Assembly: GCA_963981505.1 (NCBI GenBank)
Contig: CAXCEI010000017.1
Coordinates: forward strand, 1-31,757
Length of the DNA stretch: 31,757 nucleotides
From: OPU3-GD-OMZ sp001901525
Lineage (GTDB): Bacteria > Pseudomonadota > Gammaproteobacteria > Methylococcales > Methylomonadaceae
Direction: 5' to 3'
The notes beneath the pieces were generated by a model. It was not told the DNA's origin. It saw only the letters and a list, made by a program, of their open reading frames with translations, and did not search any database. The position numbers were made by a program, and so were the translations under genes. This document shows positions 7,671 through 16,697 of this stretch, in pieces (the stretch's first letter is position 1; the number at the start of each line of letters is the position of its first letter).

Positions 7671-8465
7671 ATGAGTCAACAGGTTTTTTTAGTAACCGGC
7701 GCAACCGGTGCCATTGGTAAAGCGATTGCCATACAATGTGCAATTGATCACAATCATACCGTAGTATTAGCTTGCCGAAATAAAGATAAAGCGAAATCAG
7801 TTATTAATGAAATTATACAGTTAACGGGTAATTTAAGTATTTTCTCTGCGTTAGTTGACTTAAGTAATTATCATGATATTTGTCAGTTAGCTGAACGTTG
7901 GTCAGGGCCCTTACATGTACTCATTAATAACGCTGCTTCTGCACCGCGCAGACGTCAGGAAACCCGTGAAGGTATCGAATTACAGATGGCTACCAATGTG
8001 TTGGGTTATTTTTGGATGGTAAAAGCTTTTACTGATATATTAAAAAACTCGGGCTCGGCACAGATTATTAATGTGGCTAGTTATTGGGCCGGTGGTTTAG
8101 ATTTAAATGACTTAGAATTTAATAAGCGACCTTATCATAACGACACCGCGTATAGACAATCAAAACAGGCCAATCGGATGTTATCTGTTGCCTTTTCGGA
8201 CAAGCTAAAACCTTACCGAATCCATGTTAATTCCTGTCATCCGGGTGACGTGAATTCTACCTTGAGTCATAATCTTGGGTTTGGTGGCCATGAAACCCCA
8301 GGTCAAGCGGCCCAAACACCTGTTTGGTTAGCAACACGTTCCTATGAGCAACAAACTACCGGATTTTATTATGAATATAGGCGCGCAGTACCGTGTCTAT
8401 TTGGACGTGATAAAGAGGCCATACAAAAGCTATTCATTCGTTGTGAAACCTATACTAAGATATAG
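7671..8465 (+). CDS. Short-chain dehydrogenase/reductase (retinol dehydrogenase-like)
   Basis: A 264-residue SDR. The cofactor motif TGATGAIG is at residues 9-16 with a basic residue pattern (CRNKDKAK) after the second strand, suggesting NADP(H). The NNAAS motif is near residue 88, the catalytic Ser is in NVASYWAGG, and Tyr161/Lys165 form YRQSK. The catalytic set is complete. The N-terminal pattern and the HPGDVNSTLS segment resemble the retinol dehydrogenase / protochlorophyllide-reductase-like subgroup, but the substrate is unknown. It follows the propeller gene by 29 bp, and only a weak purine-rich site (CTAGAG) precedes its ATG. Confidence 0.85.
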   Translation: MSQQVFLVTGATGAIGKAIAIQCAIDHNHTVVLACRNKDKAKSVINEIIQLTGNLSIFSALVDLSNYHDICQLAERWSGPLHVLINNAASAPRRRQETREGIELQMATNVLGYFWMVKAFTDILKNSGSAQIINVASYWAGGLDLNDLEFNKRPYHNDTAYRQSKQANRMLSVAFSDKLKPYRIHVNSCHPGDVNSTLSHNLGFGGHETPGQAAQTPVWLATRSYEQQTTGFYYEYRRAVPCLFGRDKEAIQKLFIRCETYTKI

Positions 8466-8617
8466 AGTCGTGGGTAAAGGATACCTTAATAGAGGCTATG
8501 ATTTCAGTGCATAATGACAACATAGGGTGAGTTGAATAGTCGTCATCAGGGTTGATCGTGTTGAATTGGATTACGACGCTATTTGCAAATATGATTAGTG
8601 CATGACTGCAGTTAGGT

Positions 8618-9325
8618 TCAGGATTTAAAATAAGAAATTAATGCTTGTCTAACCACTTCTTTATTATCGGCTTTTAATCCGGATCGGCTTTGATCTGCTA
8701 CGACTAAAAGGGCCAACTTACTGAATGTAACGGTTCTTGAATGACTGATCAATTGTTTTTCAGTGTAGCCTTCTTTTTTCATAATAGCGATAGCTCGGGT
8801 TATCCAGTCTTGGTTTTTTTTCTCACTTAGTATTTTTAGTCCGATTGCGTATGCATAGGGGTCAATTAAAAGCGCTTGATAAAAAGTAGTTGCTTGCAAA
8901 GAAAATAGTGCCGCCGCTTCTGAATTGCCTTTTTTTACGGCGTTTCTTATATGTGAGCAAAAAAATAATACTGAACCTGCATAATATTCATCGGAGGATT
9001 CCCCAAATTTAGATTTAGCAATTTCTTTGGGTATGGTATAGCCATCATTGGTAGCTACTGAATTGTCTGTGGGGATGTTAGCTTTTTCTAAGACTGATTG
9101 CGCGGTTAACTCCATATGCTCTAAGTGTTCTTCAAGGTTGAGGAAAACTGTTTTTGAGAATAGGTCTTTAATTGTGCCCGATACGGTTTCATCGGTACTG
9201 GGTGTGGATGTTGCCTTTTGGTAAATTTGTGGCTTGGTACGTGGTGATTTTGTTTGAACAGTAACGGGATTTTCTTTAACATCTGTGCCCGATGGGTGTG
9301 GTTCTTTACGGTTTTTGTGATTCAT
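8618..9325 (-). CDS. Hypothetical protein, about 235 aa, helical, unknown function
   Basis: No family was recognised. The frame can extend to an ATG at 9367, but the ATG at 9325 is preferred because TAGGGG lies 8 nt before it and nothing suitable precedes the upstream ATG. With this start the protein opens MNHKNRKEPHPSG and has a polar, low-complexity N-terminal 60 residues rich in Thr, Lys and Pro. A mostly helical part follows, with runs such as NLEEHLEHMELTAQSVL, AAALFSLQATTFYQALL and DPYAYAIGLKIL. There is no signal peptide with this start; the longer one would add a short hydrophobic N-terminus. It converges on the SDR gene. Confidence 0.65.
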   Translation of the reverse strand: MNHKNRKEPHPSGTDVKENPVTVQTKSPRTKPQIYQKATSTPSTDETVSGTIKDLFSKTVFLNLEEHLEHMELTAQSVLEKANIPTDNSVATNDGYTIPKEIAKSKFGESSDEYYAGSVLFFCSHIRNAVKKGNSEAAALFSLQATTFYQALLIDPYAYAIGLKILSEKKNQDWITRAIAIMKKEGYTEKQLISHSRTVTFSKLALLVVADQSRSGLKADNKEVVRQALISYFKS

Positions 9326-9367
9326 TAGCGTAGCCCCTAAAATAAAGAGTATTTCTGTAACCACCAT

Positions 9368-9908
9368 TAAAATAAAGATGATAATAAATCATTCAGTATT
9401 AGGCGTAAGATTTTTATCGGAATTAATAAGCATATTGGTTTAATTTTAAGCTTAAATTTTTTTAGCAGATCAAGTGGTTAGATGAATTTATTGCCTTTAA
9501 ATTTGAAAACTTTTCAGTATAAAGTAGAGGTTAAGCGGTCATCTGTTTCTAGTCATGACTAACGGTTTTCTTTGCTATAAGGTTTGTAAGGGCAAGATAG
9601 AAAAAAGCATAAAAATTAAAAGATAAATAACGAACTTTTTTAGTATTAGCATCTTATCAATCATACTTGAAGAGGGTTTAATTATGAATAAATTATTGTG
9701 TTTAATGTTGTTGTTATTTGCTGTTATGCCTCTTGTGAAATGTAACGAAAAAATGGGGTATAATTTTCACTGGGAATGATGCTGTTTTAAAAAAATAATT
9801 TTGCGAGTAGTTCCTTAAATTATAAGTGAGGACGTTAACGGACCTCATTTTTGTACAAATTGATTTTTTTATTGCAGTACAGTAATCGAATGTAACCAGG
9901 CTAATCAA
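9368..9908. other. 540-bp spacer with one tiny possible gene
   Basis: This very AT-rich divergent spacer separates the hypothetical gene from alkB. The only protein-like item is a 31-codon frame at 9684-9779 with a good ribosome binding site. No clear terminator or repeat is seen. Confidence 0.45.
9684..9779 (+). CDS. Possible 31-aa secreted or membrane peptide
   Basis: The ATG at 9684 follows GAGGG by about 8 nt, a better ribosome binding site than most genes here have. The peptide begins MNKLLCLMLLLFAVMPLVK, a typical signal-peptide core, then CNEKMGYNFHWE and a stop. It may be a true micropeptide or the first part of a secreted protein whose remainder was lost. No homologue is claimed. 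Confidence 0.3.
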   Translation: MNKLLCLMLLLFAVMPLVKCNEKMGYNFHWE

Positions 9909-10529
9909 ATGCGCAGCAGACCCTATGATTCTTTGGTAGATAATCAGGAACTTCGCGCTACAAGTATTGATTTACCAGAAAGTGATATTACCTTGTATAA
10001 ACATTTTTTTAATGAATCTGAATCACGCAAGTTTATGGTCACTCTATTAGATGAGATTCAATGGAAACAAGAACGAATTTCTTTCTATGGTAAGACCTAT
10101 AACCTGCCAAGATTAACTGCATGGTATGGTGATCCCAATAAGACATACCGTTACTCAGGAATTACTGTGCAATCACTACCGTGGATAGCGGTTTTGGAAG
10201 AAATTAAAAGTAAGATTGAGTCTGTTTCAAGGGTTAAATTTAATAGTGTACTACTCAATAGATATCGGTCCGGTACTGATAGCGTTTCATGGCACAGTGA
10301 TGATGAATGTCAGCTTGGACGGCATCCGGTAATTGGCTCTGTTAGTTTTGGTCAGTCTCGGCGGTTTAAACTTAAACACAAATCGACCAAGCAAAGAAGA
10401 CACCTTGAATTAATTAATGGTAGTTATTTGTTAATGAAAGGAGCGACTCAGGATAACTGGCTTCATGAGATACCAAAAAGTAAATGTCAAGGTGAGCGAG
10501 TTAATCTTACCTTTCGGGTCATTAGTTAA
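9909..10529 (+). CDS. alkB: AlkB-family Fe(II)/2-oxoglutarate DNA dealkylation dioxygenase
   Basis: A 206-residue protein of the AlkB family, closest in pattern to the ALKBH2/ALKBH3-like branch. It would remove methyl groups such as 1-methyladenine and 3-methylcytosine from DNA or RNA by oxidative demethylation. The iron ligands are visible: His129 and Asp131 in WHSDDE and His186 in NWLHEIPK. The 2-oxoglutarate Arg pair is Arg197 and Arg203 in ERVNLTFR. The nucleotide-recognition part includes LPRLTAWYGD, and LNRYRSGTDSVSWHSDDE is highly characteristic. It stands alone, with no ada or other adaptive-response gene beside it. The ATG at 9909 has only a weak AGG upstream. Confidence 0.92.
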   Translation: MRSRPYDSLVDNQELRATSIDLPESDITLYKHFFNESESRKFMVTLLDEIQWKQERISFYGKTYNLPRLTAWYGDPNKTYRYSGITVQSLPWIAVLEEIKSKIESVSRVKFNSVLLNRYRSGTDSVSWHSDDECQLGRHPVIGSVSFGQSRRFKLKHKSTKQRRHLELINGSYLLMKGATQDNWLHEIPKSKCQGERVNLTFRVIS

Positions 10530-10786
10530 TTTTTTTTGCTATCATCATAGAATGTGCGCTTTAAAACTTGTCGTTGTAAAAAAATTTTAGGATTTAATTA
10601 ACACCAAGGTACTTTTTGAACGGACTAACCCTCAGCGTTAAGATGTATGGTATGGCTTAATATCATTACCCTGTTACTCGCAATTCTATGGCTACGTTGT
10701 TTTAAGTTTTATCTTAAAAAGTTAAAGCCAAGGAACTTTTGATTTTAAAAAAACATCTAAAGCACTTTAGTAATGGGAGGTTTAGT

Positions 10787-10912
10787 GTGGAAAGTTTTTA
10801 TTGGTTTATTTTAACGATTGCATTAATTCCAATTTTGGTGGGTAGCGTTGCAGTATTGTCTTATTATTTACAATCATTTTGGTCAGACGATAAAAAGCGT
10901 AGTCACAGTTAA
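10787..10912 (+). CDS. Possible 41-aa single-pass membrane protein, GTG start
   Basis: A GTG at 10787 is preceded by GGGAGG with 6 nt spacing, close to ideal. The frame reads about residues 5-27 as one transmembrane helix (YWFILTIALIPILVGSVAVL), then YYLQSFWSDDKKRSHS, a basic hydrophilic tail that predicts a cytoplasmic C-terminus. The combination of a strong ribosome binding site, a clean membrane helix and a charged tail favours a real small membrane protein. No family was recognised and it has no close neighbour in the same transcript. Confidence 0.5.
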   Translation: MESFYWFILTIALIPILVGSVAVLSYYLQSFWSDDKKRSHS

Positions 10913-11435
10913 TCAAATTATCTTTTTGTACGGATGGGATGGCATGAGACTCGAAAAATCAGAGGTTAACGTATTTAATCACCACACGGGTTAGAAAATT
11001 ATATGGCTGAGAAAAGGAAAAACAGCTCAAATACAGCGCCTTTATTCGCAAGCAACATCAGGACATCTTTGGAAAGTTGTCACTTCTAAGAGGTTTGATA
11101 GTGCGCTGTCAGAGGAAACACCCCAACTTATAGATGCAACTTGTGAACGTCATCCTGAAAGCAATGGAGTGAAGCAAAATTTTTGATAAGCTGGCATTTA
11201 ATAAACCTTATTAATACCGTTATTTTTTTATTGTAAAGTCTCACTAAGGCTCTGAGAATATTATGATAGCTTGGCAGATTAGTGCTAATAGTAACGTCAC
11301 TTCAGTGTTGTAAGGATCGTTTGTATTTTTACGCACATCCGGTTTTAGGTGTATTAACCTAATATTAAAAGCGTCCTTTGATGTTAAATGTTGTCCTTTA
11401 TTTAGAGCATTTGAAGCAATCAAATTTGAACTATA

Positions 11436-11459
11436 AGTATTGGCTTATATCCAAATACT
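11436..11459. promoter_or_regulatory. Imperfect dyad AGTATTGG / CCAAATACT upstream of the fatty-acid operon
   Basis: The arms at 11436-11443 and 11451-11459 pair with one bulged A, 60 bp before the first gene of the operon. The place fits an operator. The sequence does not match the FadR or PsrA consensus sites that I know. Confidence 0.3.
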
Positions 11460-11518
11460 AAGCGCACTAGACTGATTTATAAATATTGAGAGTTTCACTT
11501 CATAATGCGAGGTTTGTT

Positions 11519-13864
11519 ATGAATGAGCAGAAATATGAAGATCAATGGTTCGAGATAGATAAGACCACTTACGATTGGTCATTGAGGGCTTTTCGTACGC
11601 TTAGAAAGATGTTGAAAGTCAATATTAAACTTCATGCTGAGAGTGACCAAATTCAGCAAGGGAGTATCTTCTTATTCAATCACTTTTCACGTATTGAAAC
11701 ATTTATCCCCCAGTACCTTATCCATGAGACCAGTGGAGATTATTGTTGGTCGATAGCCTCAGGTGAGTTTTTTGACGATGACAGTATTTTATCAACCTAT
11801 TTAAAGAAATTAGGGGTTATTCCGCATGACCACCAACGGCTATTTCCTCTATTAGCAAAGCAGATATTACACGGAAAAAAAATTATTATTTTTCCTGAGG
11901 GGGGCATGGTTAAAGACCACAGAGTAATGGACGATTCTGGAACATTTCAAATGTTTGACCAAATGTCTGGCGTTATTCGTAAACAACACACCGGCGCTGC
12001 GGTTTTGGCCCAAGGCATTGAAGCGTTTAAAGCCACCGTTAGAAATGCTTACCGGAAAAAGAACGTCAGTAAATTAATGTATTGGCAAGAAACATTAGAG
12101 TTTGAAAATATGGATGCGTTACTTATGTCAGTAGCCAAGCCAACATTAATAGTCCCTTCTAATATAACTTTTTATCCGATTCGGTCATCTGAAAACGTGT
12201 TGTTAAAAGCGGTTGAGTTTATTTCGGGTGGATTAACGCTAAAACAAACAGAGGAGTTATTAGTAGAAGGTAACATTATTTCCAGAGATACTGATATGGA
12301 TGTCACGATGGGTCAAATGGTTGACCCTTATCGAGTTTGGCATCCATGGAATCACAGTTTATTGGAATTGGTTGCTTCTGAATTTAATTCACTTGACGAT
12401 GTGTTTGCACTGCATCAAAAACCTAAGTATTTCAAACAGAAAGTATTAGGCCAGTATTTCAGAAAAAATGCTAAGGCAACGCGCAATCAGTATATGAAAA
12501 TAATATATGCCAATGTAACCGTTAATTTAAGTCATTTAGCTGCAACACTGATTATTTTTTGTTATCAAAAAGGTCAATTTGAAGTTAAAAAGGACCAGTT
12601 CTATAAGGCCTTATATCTGGGTATTAAAGCACTACAGAAACACGACGGTTTACGCTTCCATTCAAGCTTACTGAATAGCGAAGAATATCAAAAATTACTC
12701 AGCGGGGAAAATGCGCGATTATTGAATTTCTTTGCAGTTGCAAAAAGACAGAATTTAATAGAAGAAGATAAAACAAATTATTTTTTAAAAGAAAAATTAA
12801 ATGACTCACATGACCTATTAACTATCCGAATGGAGAACTTGGTTGCCGTTTATCAAAATGAGGTTGCACCGCTTACCAGAATTGGCAAAGCACTCAGAAA
12901 AGCATTTAAAGATGCGGAAAAGATTTCTAATAAGCAATTAGCATTAACATTATTTGATGATCAATGTGTATCCCGACAATGGGATAAGAATTATTTTTCA
13001 AAGCCACAATTTGATGATATTAATCAATATGAAAACACCGCGGCTGACCCCAGCCCTTTTTTACTGATGCCAAAGCAGAAAAACGGTTGCGGTGCTTTAT
13101 TAGTTCATGGGTTATTGGCTTCCCCGGCAGAAGTACGTGGTTTAGCTGAGCAACTCTATAAACAAGGCTATACGGTTTTAGGTGTTTGTATTAAAGGTCA
13201 TGGAACATCACCTCATGATTTAAGAACGCGAACGGCTGAAGATTGGTATGACTCAGTTACTCAATCGTATGAGATTTTGGAACATTTAGTCAATCAAATT
13301 GTACTCATTGGATTTTCAACGGGAGGCGCTTTGGTACTCAAACTTGCAGCAGAAAAGAAACCCCGTGTTATTGCTGTAGTCGCCGTTTCTGTACCGGTTC
13401 ACTTTGTCAATTCAGAAATGATGTTGGCCTCTTTATTACACGGGACTAATCGGTTAGTTAGCTGGGTTTCAAGTCTTGAGGGGGTTAAACCTTTTTTACA
13501 TAATGATCCCGAGAATGCTTCGGTTAACTATCGTTCAATTCCAGTGCGTAGTTTGTATGAATTGAGGCGTTTAATTCATGAGTTATTGGTAGTGCTCCCG
13601 GAAATAAAGATTCCAGCCTTACTTATCTATTCTAAAAATGATCCTATTGTCGCCATAAAAAGTGCAGATATTATCCTAAATAAATTAATAACCGATGAGA
13701 AGGCATTACATATTATTCATGCTGATCATCACGGAATTTTATATAAAAACAGCGATAATATTTGGCAACGGATTGAAGATTTTGTCCACGATGCCTATGC
13801 TTATAAAGACCGTCATAATTCAGAAGAAATGGCAGTGCTAACGGAATTTAAGAAGGTAGTATGA
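11519..13864 (+). CDS. Bifunctional PlsC-like acyltransferase / alpha-beta hydrolase fusion
   Basis: A 781-residue protein with two enzyme-like parts. Near the N-terminus, NHFSRIE (residues 54-60) is a variant of the PlsC NHX4D motif with Glu in place of Asp. IIIFPEGGM (about 122-130) matches the FPEG motif, so acyl transfer to a lysophospholipid or similar acceptor is plausible. A middle region (about 200-510) has no recognised domain. The C-terminal part (about 520-775) is an alpha/beta hydrolase with LLVHGLLASP, nucleophile elbow GFSTGG (Ser near 599), Asp in YSKNDPIV (about 706) and His in ADHHGIL (about 736). A TTG at 11486 would add 11 residues, but the ATG at 11519 has GAGG 6 nt upstream and is preferred. 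It ends by overlapping the fadD start. Confidence 0.85.
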   Translation: MNEQKYEDQWFEIDKTTYDWSLRAFRTLRKMLKVNIKLHAESDQIQQGSIFLFNHFSRIETFIPQYLIHETSGDYCWSIASGEFFDDDSILSTYLKKLGVIPHDHQRLFPLLAKQILHGKKIIIFPEGGMVKDHRVMDDSGTFQMFDQMSGVIRKQHTGAAVLAQGIEAFKATVRNAYRKKNVSKLMYWQETLEFENMDALLMSVAKPTLIVPSNITFYPIRSSENVLLKAVEFISGGLTLKQTEELLVEGNIISRDTDMDVTMGQMVDPYRVWHPWNHSLLELVASEFNSLDDVFALHQKPKYFKQKVLGQYFRKNAKATRNQYMKIIYANVTVNLSHLAATLIIFCYQKGQFEVKKDQFYKALYLGIKALQKHDGLRFHSSLLNSEEYQKLLSGENARLLNFFAVAKRQNLIEEDKTNYFLKEKLNDSHDLLTIRMENLVAVYQNEVAPLTRIGKALRKAFKDAEKISNKQLALTLFDDQCVSRQWDKNYFSKPQFDDINQYENTAADPSPFLLMPKQKNGCGALLVHGLLASPAEVRGLAEQLYKQGYTVLGVCIKGHGTSPHDLRTRTAEDWYDSVTQSYEILEHLVNQIVLIGFSTGGALVLKLAAEKKPRVIAVVAVSVPVHFVNSEMMLASLLHGTNRLVSWVSSLEGVKPFLHNDPENASVNYRSIPVRSLYELRRLIHELLVVLPEIKIPALLIYSKNDPIVAIKSADIILNKLITDEKALHIIHADHHGILYKNSDNIWQRIEDFVHDAYAYKDRHNSEEMAVLTEFKKVV

Positions 13865-15537
13865 TGGCTAAGCCATGGCTAGCACACTATCCAAATGGGG
13901 TCCCGGAATTTATTAAACCTCTGGTTTATACTTCCTTGGTGGATTTTTTGGAGCAAATAACCCAGAAGTATAAGGGCCATACTGCATTCTCTCATATGGG
14001 TTTGAAACTGGGTTATTCTGGTCTTGAAAAAAACAGCCGTTTTTTTGCCAGTTATTTGTTGTCACTGAATTTAGAACGGCACTCACGGGTTGCAATTATA
14101 TTGCCTAATTGCTTGCAATACCCTGTCGTGTTATTTGGAATTCTCAGGGCAGGGCACATTGTCGTTAATACGAACCCCCTCTATAGTGCGAGAGAATTAA
14201 AAAATCAGTTGAATGATTCCGGCGCAACAGTCGTGGTTTTATTCGAGAGTGTCGGGCGGTTATTTGAATCTGTTGCTTCACAGACAGCGGTAAAACATAT
14301 TGTTATCACCAAGATGGGTGATTTTTTCTCTTGGCCTAAATCAGGGGTCATTAATTTTACCCTTAAATATATTAAAAAAAAGGTGCCGGAATTTAATTTA
14401 CTAACAGCCGTTTATTTAAATGACACCCTGGTTTCAGGGAAAAAACGATTGTTTGAAATGCCGAGCATTGATTTGAACGATATTGCATTTTTACAATATA
14501 CGGGGGGAACAACGGGTGTCTCAAAAGGCGCTATGCTGAGTCATGCAAATATGTTGAGTAATTTGGCGCAGATTGACAATTGGATTACTCAGGAAAACAT
14601 AGTTGAAAAGGAATTAACTGCCGGGAGTGAAATTGTTATTACGGCATTGCCGCTCTATCATATCTTTGCACTAACCGCGAATTTATTGTGTTTTATGAAA
14701 TTAGGCGCTGAGAATGTTTTAATCAGTGACCCACGTAATGTCTCTTTCCTGATAAAAAGTATTAAGGCGAAAAAATTTACCTGTATTACCGGTGTTAATA
14801 CCTTGTTTGATACGCTTTTACAGGCCCCTGATTTTTACCAAATCGATTTTTCGGCTTTAAAATTAAGTGTCGCTGGAGGAATGGCTACACGGGAACATAT
14901 CGCACGGCAATGGAAAAAACACACGGGTTGTACCTTAGTCGAATCCTATGGACTCACTGAGGCATCACCTGCGGTGACCATTAATCCATTAAAGGGGCCT
15001 GACTTTTCGAACAGTATTGGTCAACCGTTGCCTTCTACCGAATGTGAGATTCGTGATGAAAATAACCAATTGCTTCCAGTTGGTGAAAAAGGGGAGTTAT
15101 TTATCCGTGGGCCACAAGTTATGGTCGGCTTTTGGCAGCATGCTGATGAAACGCAATTGGCACTTTCTGAACACGGTTGGCTAAAGACCGGTGATATTGC
15201 AAAATTTGATAGCAAGGGGTTTTTATATTTAGTCGACCGTTTAAAAGATATGATCTTAGTTTCTGGTTTTAATGTTTATCCAAATGAAATTGAGTCGGTT
15301 GTATGTGCGCATCCACAAGTGAGTGAATGTGGTGCCATAGGAATACCGGATCAACATTCTGGTGAAGCGGTTAAGATTTTTGTCGTTAGGAATGACTCCT
15401 CACTAGATAAAGCACAGTTAATGCATTATTGCCAACATCATCTAACTGATTACAAGTTACCACGCGCTATTGAATTTAAATCATCATTACCGAAAACGGC
15501 TGTCGGAAAAGTTTTACGTCGCAGCCTGAGCCATTAA
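13861..15537 (+). CDS. fadD: Long-chain fatty acid-CoA ligase FadD
   Basis: The 558-residue protein resembles E. coli FadD (561 aa) along its length. It activates fatty acids with ATP and CoA through an acyl-AMP, at the inner membrane. Visible motifs are the P-loop-like YTGGTTGVSKGA near residue 215, SYGLTEASP near 362, GWLKTGDIA near 440, the linker segment DRLKDMILVSGFNVYPNE near 459-476, and the C-terminal catalytic Lys in LPKTAVGKVLRR. All core adenylate-forming residues appear present. The preceding gene's stop overlaps the start region (ATGATG at 13861-13866), so the second ATG at 13864, 7 nt from AAGG, may be the real one. This is translationally coupled expression in the fatty-acid operon. 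Confidence 0.93.
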   Translation: MMAKPWLAHYPNGVPEFIKPLVYTSLVDFLEQITQKYKGHTAFSHMGLKLGYSGLEKNSRFFASYLLSLNLERHSRVAIILPNCLQYPVVLFGILRAGHIVVNTNPLYSARELKNQLNDSGATVVVLFESVGRLFESVASQTAVKHIVITKMGDFFSWPKSGVINFTLKYIKKKVPEFNLLTAVYLNDTLVSGKKRLFEMPSIDLNDIAFLQYTGGTTGVSKGAMLSHANMLSNLAQIDNWITQENIVEKELTAGSEIVITALPLYHIFALTANLLCFMKLGAENVLISDPRNVSFLIKSIKAKKFTCITGVNTLFDTLLQAPDFYQIDFSALKLSVAGGMATREHIARQWKKHTGCTLVESYGLTEASPAVTINPLKGPDFSNSIGQPLPSTECEIRDENNQLLPVGEKGELFIRGPQVMVGFWQHADETQLALSEHGWLKTGDIAKFDSKGFLYLVDRLKDMILVSGFNVYPNEIESVVCAHPQVSECGAIGIPDQHSGEAVKIFVVRNDSSLDKAQLMHYCQHHLTDYKLPRAIEFKSSLPKTAVGKVLRRSLSH

Positions 15538-15554
15538 TAAAAGGAGAAACACGC

Positions 15555-16697
15555 ATGAATAAAGCAATTATTGCGGGCTACTGTAGATCACCTTTTACGC
15601 CCGCATTCAAGGGCCAATTAGCGGTTACTAGGCCGGATGATCTAATTGCACAAGTTGTCATGGGATTAGTCGATAAGACCGCTGTGAATGTGGCTGATAT
15701 TGAAGATTTGATTGTAGGGTGTGCTTTTCCTGAGGGGGAGCAGGGGCTTAATTTAGGACGTATTGTCGTACATTTGGCTAAATTACCGCATTCAGTTTCG
15801 GGGATGACAATTAATCGTTTCTGTGGCTCTTCGATGCAAGCCATCCATATTGCTGCAGGGGCTATTGAAATGAATGCGGGCTCGTTATTTATTTGTGCCG
15901 GTGTTGAATCAATGACTCGTATTCCTATGGGCGGTTATAATAGTCTACCTAATCCCGTCCTTTATGATCGTTACCCTGAAGCCTATATCAGTATGGGAGA
16001 AACCGCTGAAAATTTAGCGACGGAATATCAGATAGCACGTGAGACTCAAGAACAATTTGCTGTAGAAAGTCATGCGAAAGCAACTATCGCACAACAAAAA
16101 GGATTTTTTCAAGATGAAATAATTCCAATTACGTCAACGCCACAGGCAATGCCGATTAATCAGGATGGTTGTATTCGCCCTGATACCACTGAAAGGATAT
16201 TGTCTGAATTACCCTTGGCTTTTCTTGAAAAAGGAAGTGTTACGGCGGGGACGGCTTCTCCTTTAACCGATGGCGCTGCGGCCGTACTGGTTTGCAGTGA
16301 ACAGTATGCTGACCAAAATAATTTACCTAAAATAGCCCGCATTAAAAGTACTGCAGTTTCAGGTTGTGCCCCTGAAATTATGGGTATTGGGCCTGTCGCC
16401 GCAACTGAAAAAGTACTCCAACGTGCTGGGTTAGAATTACATGATTTGGGGGTTGTAGAATTAAATGAAGCCTTTGCGGCACAATCATTAGCCGTTTTGG
16501 AACATTTATCAATTCCAGAAAATATTTTAAATATGGATGGCGGTGCCATTGCACTGGGACATCCCTTAGGAGCGAGCGGCGCACGGATAACGGGAAAGGC
16601 AGCCATTTTATTACAACGCGAAAATAAGCGTTATGCCTTAGCAACACAGTGCATTGGCGGTGGTCAGGGAATTGCAACTATTTTGGAGGCAATCTAA
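15555..16697 (+). CDS. fadA: Thiolase, acetyl-CoA acyltransferase (FadA-like)
   Basis: A 380-residue thiolase that would cleave 3-ketoacyl-CoA with CoA into acetyl-CoA and a shortened acyl-CoA. The acylated nucleophile is Cys90 in NRFCGSS, His336 lies in GGAIALGHPLGASG, and the second catalytic Cys366 in TQCIGGGQG. LNEAFAAQ gives the additional Asn. The catalytic set is complete. The early RPDDL and GCAFPEGEQGLN segments match the FadA that pairs with FadN-type proteins rather than biosynthetic acetoacetyl-CoA thiolase. AAAAGGAG lies about 8 nt before the ATG. It is 17 bp after fadD and overlaps the next gene by 1 nt. Confidence 0.93.
   Translation: MNKAIIAGYCRSPFTPAFKGQLAVTRPDDLIAQVVMGLVDKTAVNVADIEDLIVGCAFPEGEQGLNLGRIVVHLAKLPHSVSGMTINRFCGSSMQAIHIAAGAIEMNAGSLFICAGVESMTRIPMGGYNSLPNPVLYDRYPEAYISMGETAENLATEYQIARETQEQFAVESHAKATIAQQKGFFQDEIIPITSTPQAMPINQDGCIRPDTTERILSELPLAFLEKGSVTAGTASPLTDGAAAVLVCSEQYADQNNLPKIARIKSTAVSGCAPEIMGIGPVAATEKVLQRAGLELHDLGVVELNEAFAAQSLAVLEHLSIPENILNMDGGAIALGHPLGASGARITGKAAILLQRENKRYALATQCIGGGQGIATILEAI

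Larger units (their letters stand above)
10530..11518. other. About 1-kb spacer upstream of the fatty-acid operon, with one tiny gene
   Basis: Apart from a 41-codon membrane-peptide gene at 10787-10912 no protein-like frame was found. A short 28-codon frame near 11004 has no features. The last 100 bp hold an imperfect dyad at 11436-11459 and should contain the promoter of the operon that begins at 11519. Confidence 0.45.

Noticed and set aside
16160..16677. Long minus-strand frames opposite the thiolase gene
   Set aside because: They lie fully inside a well-supported thiolase gene on the other strand, and their cysteine- and serine-rich sequences are typical of antisense shadows.
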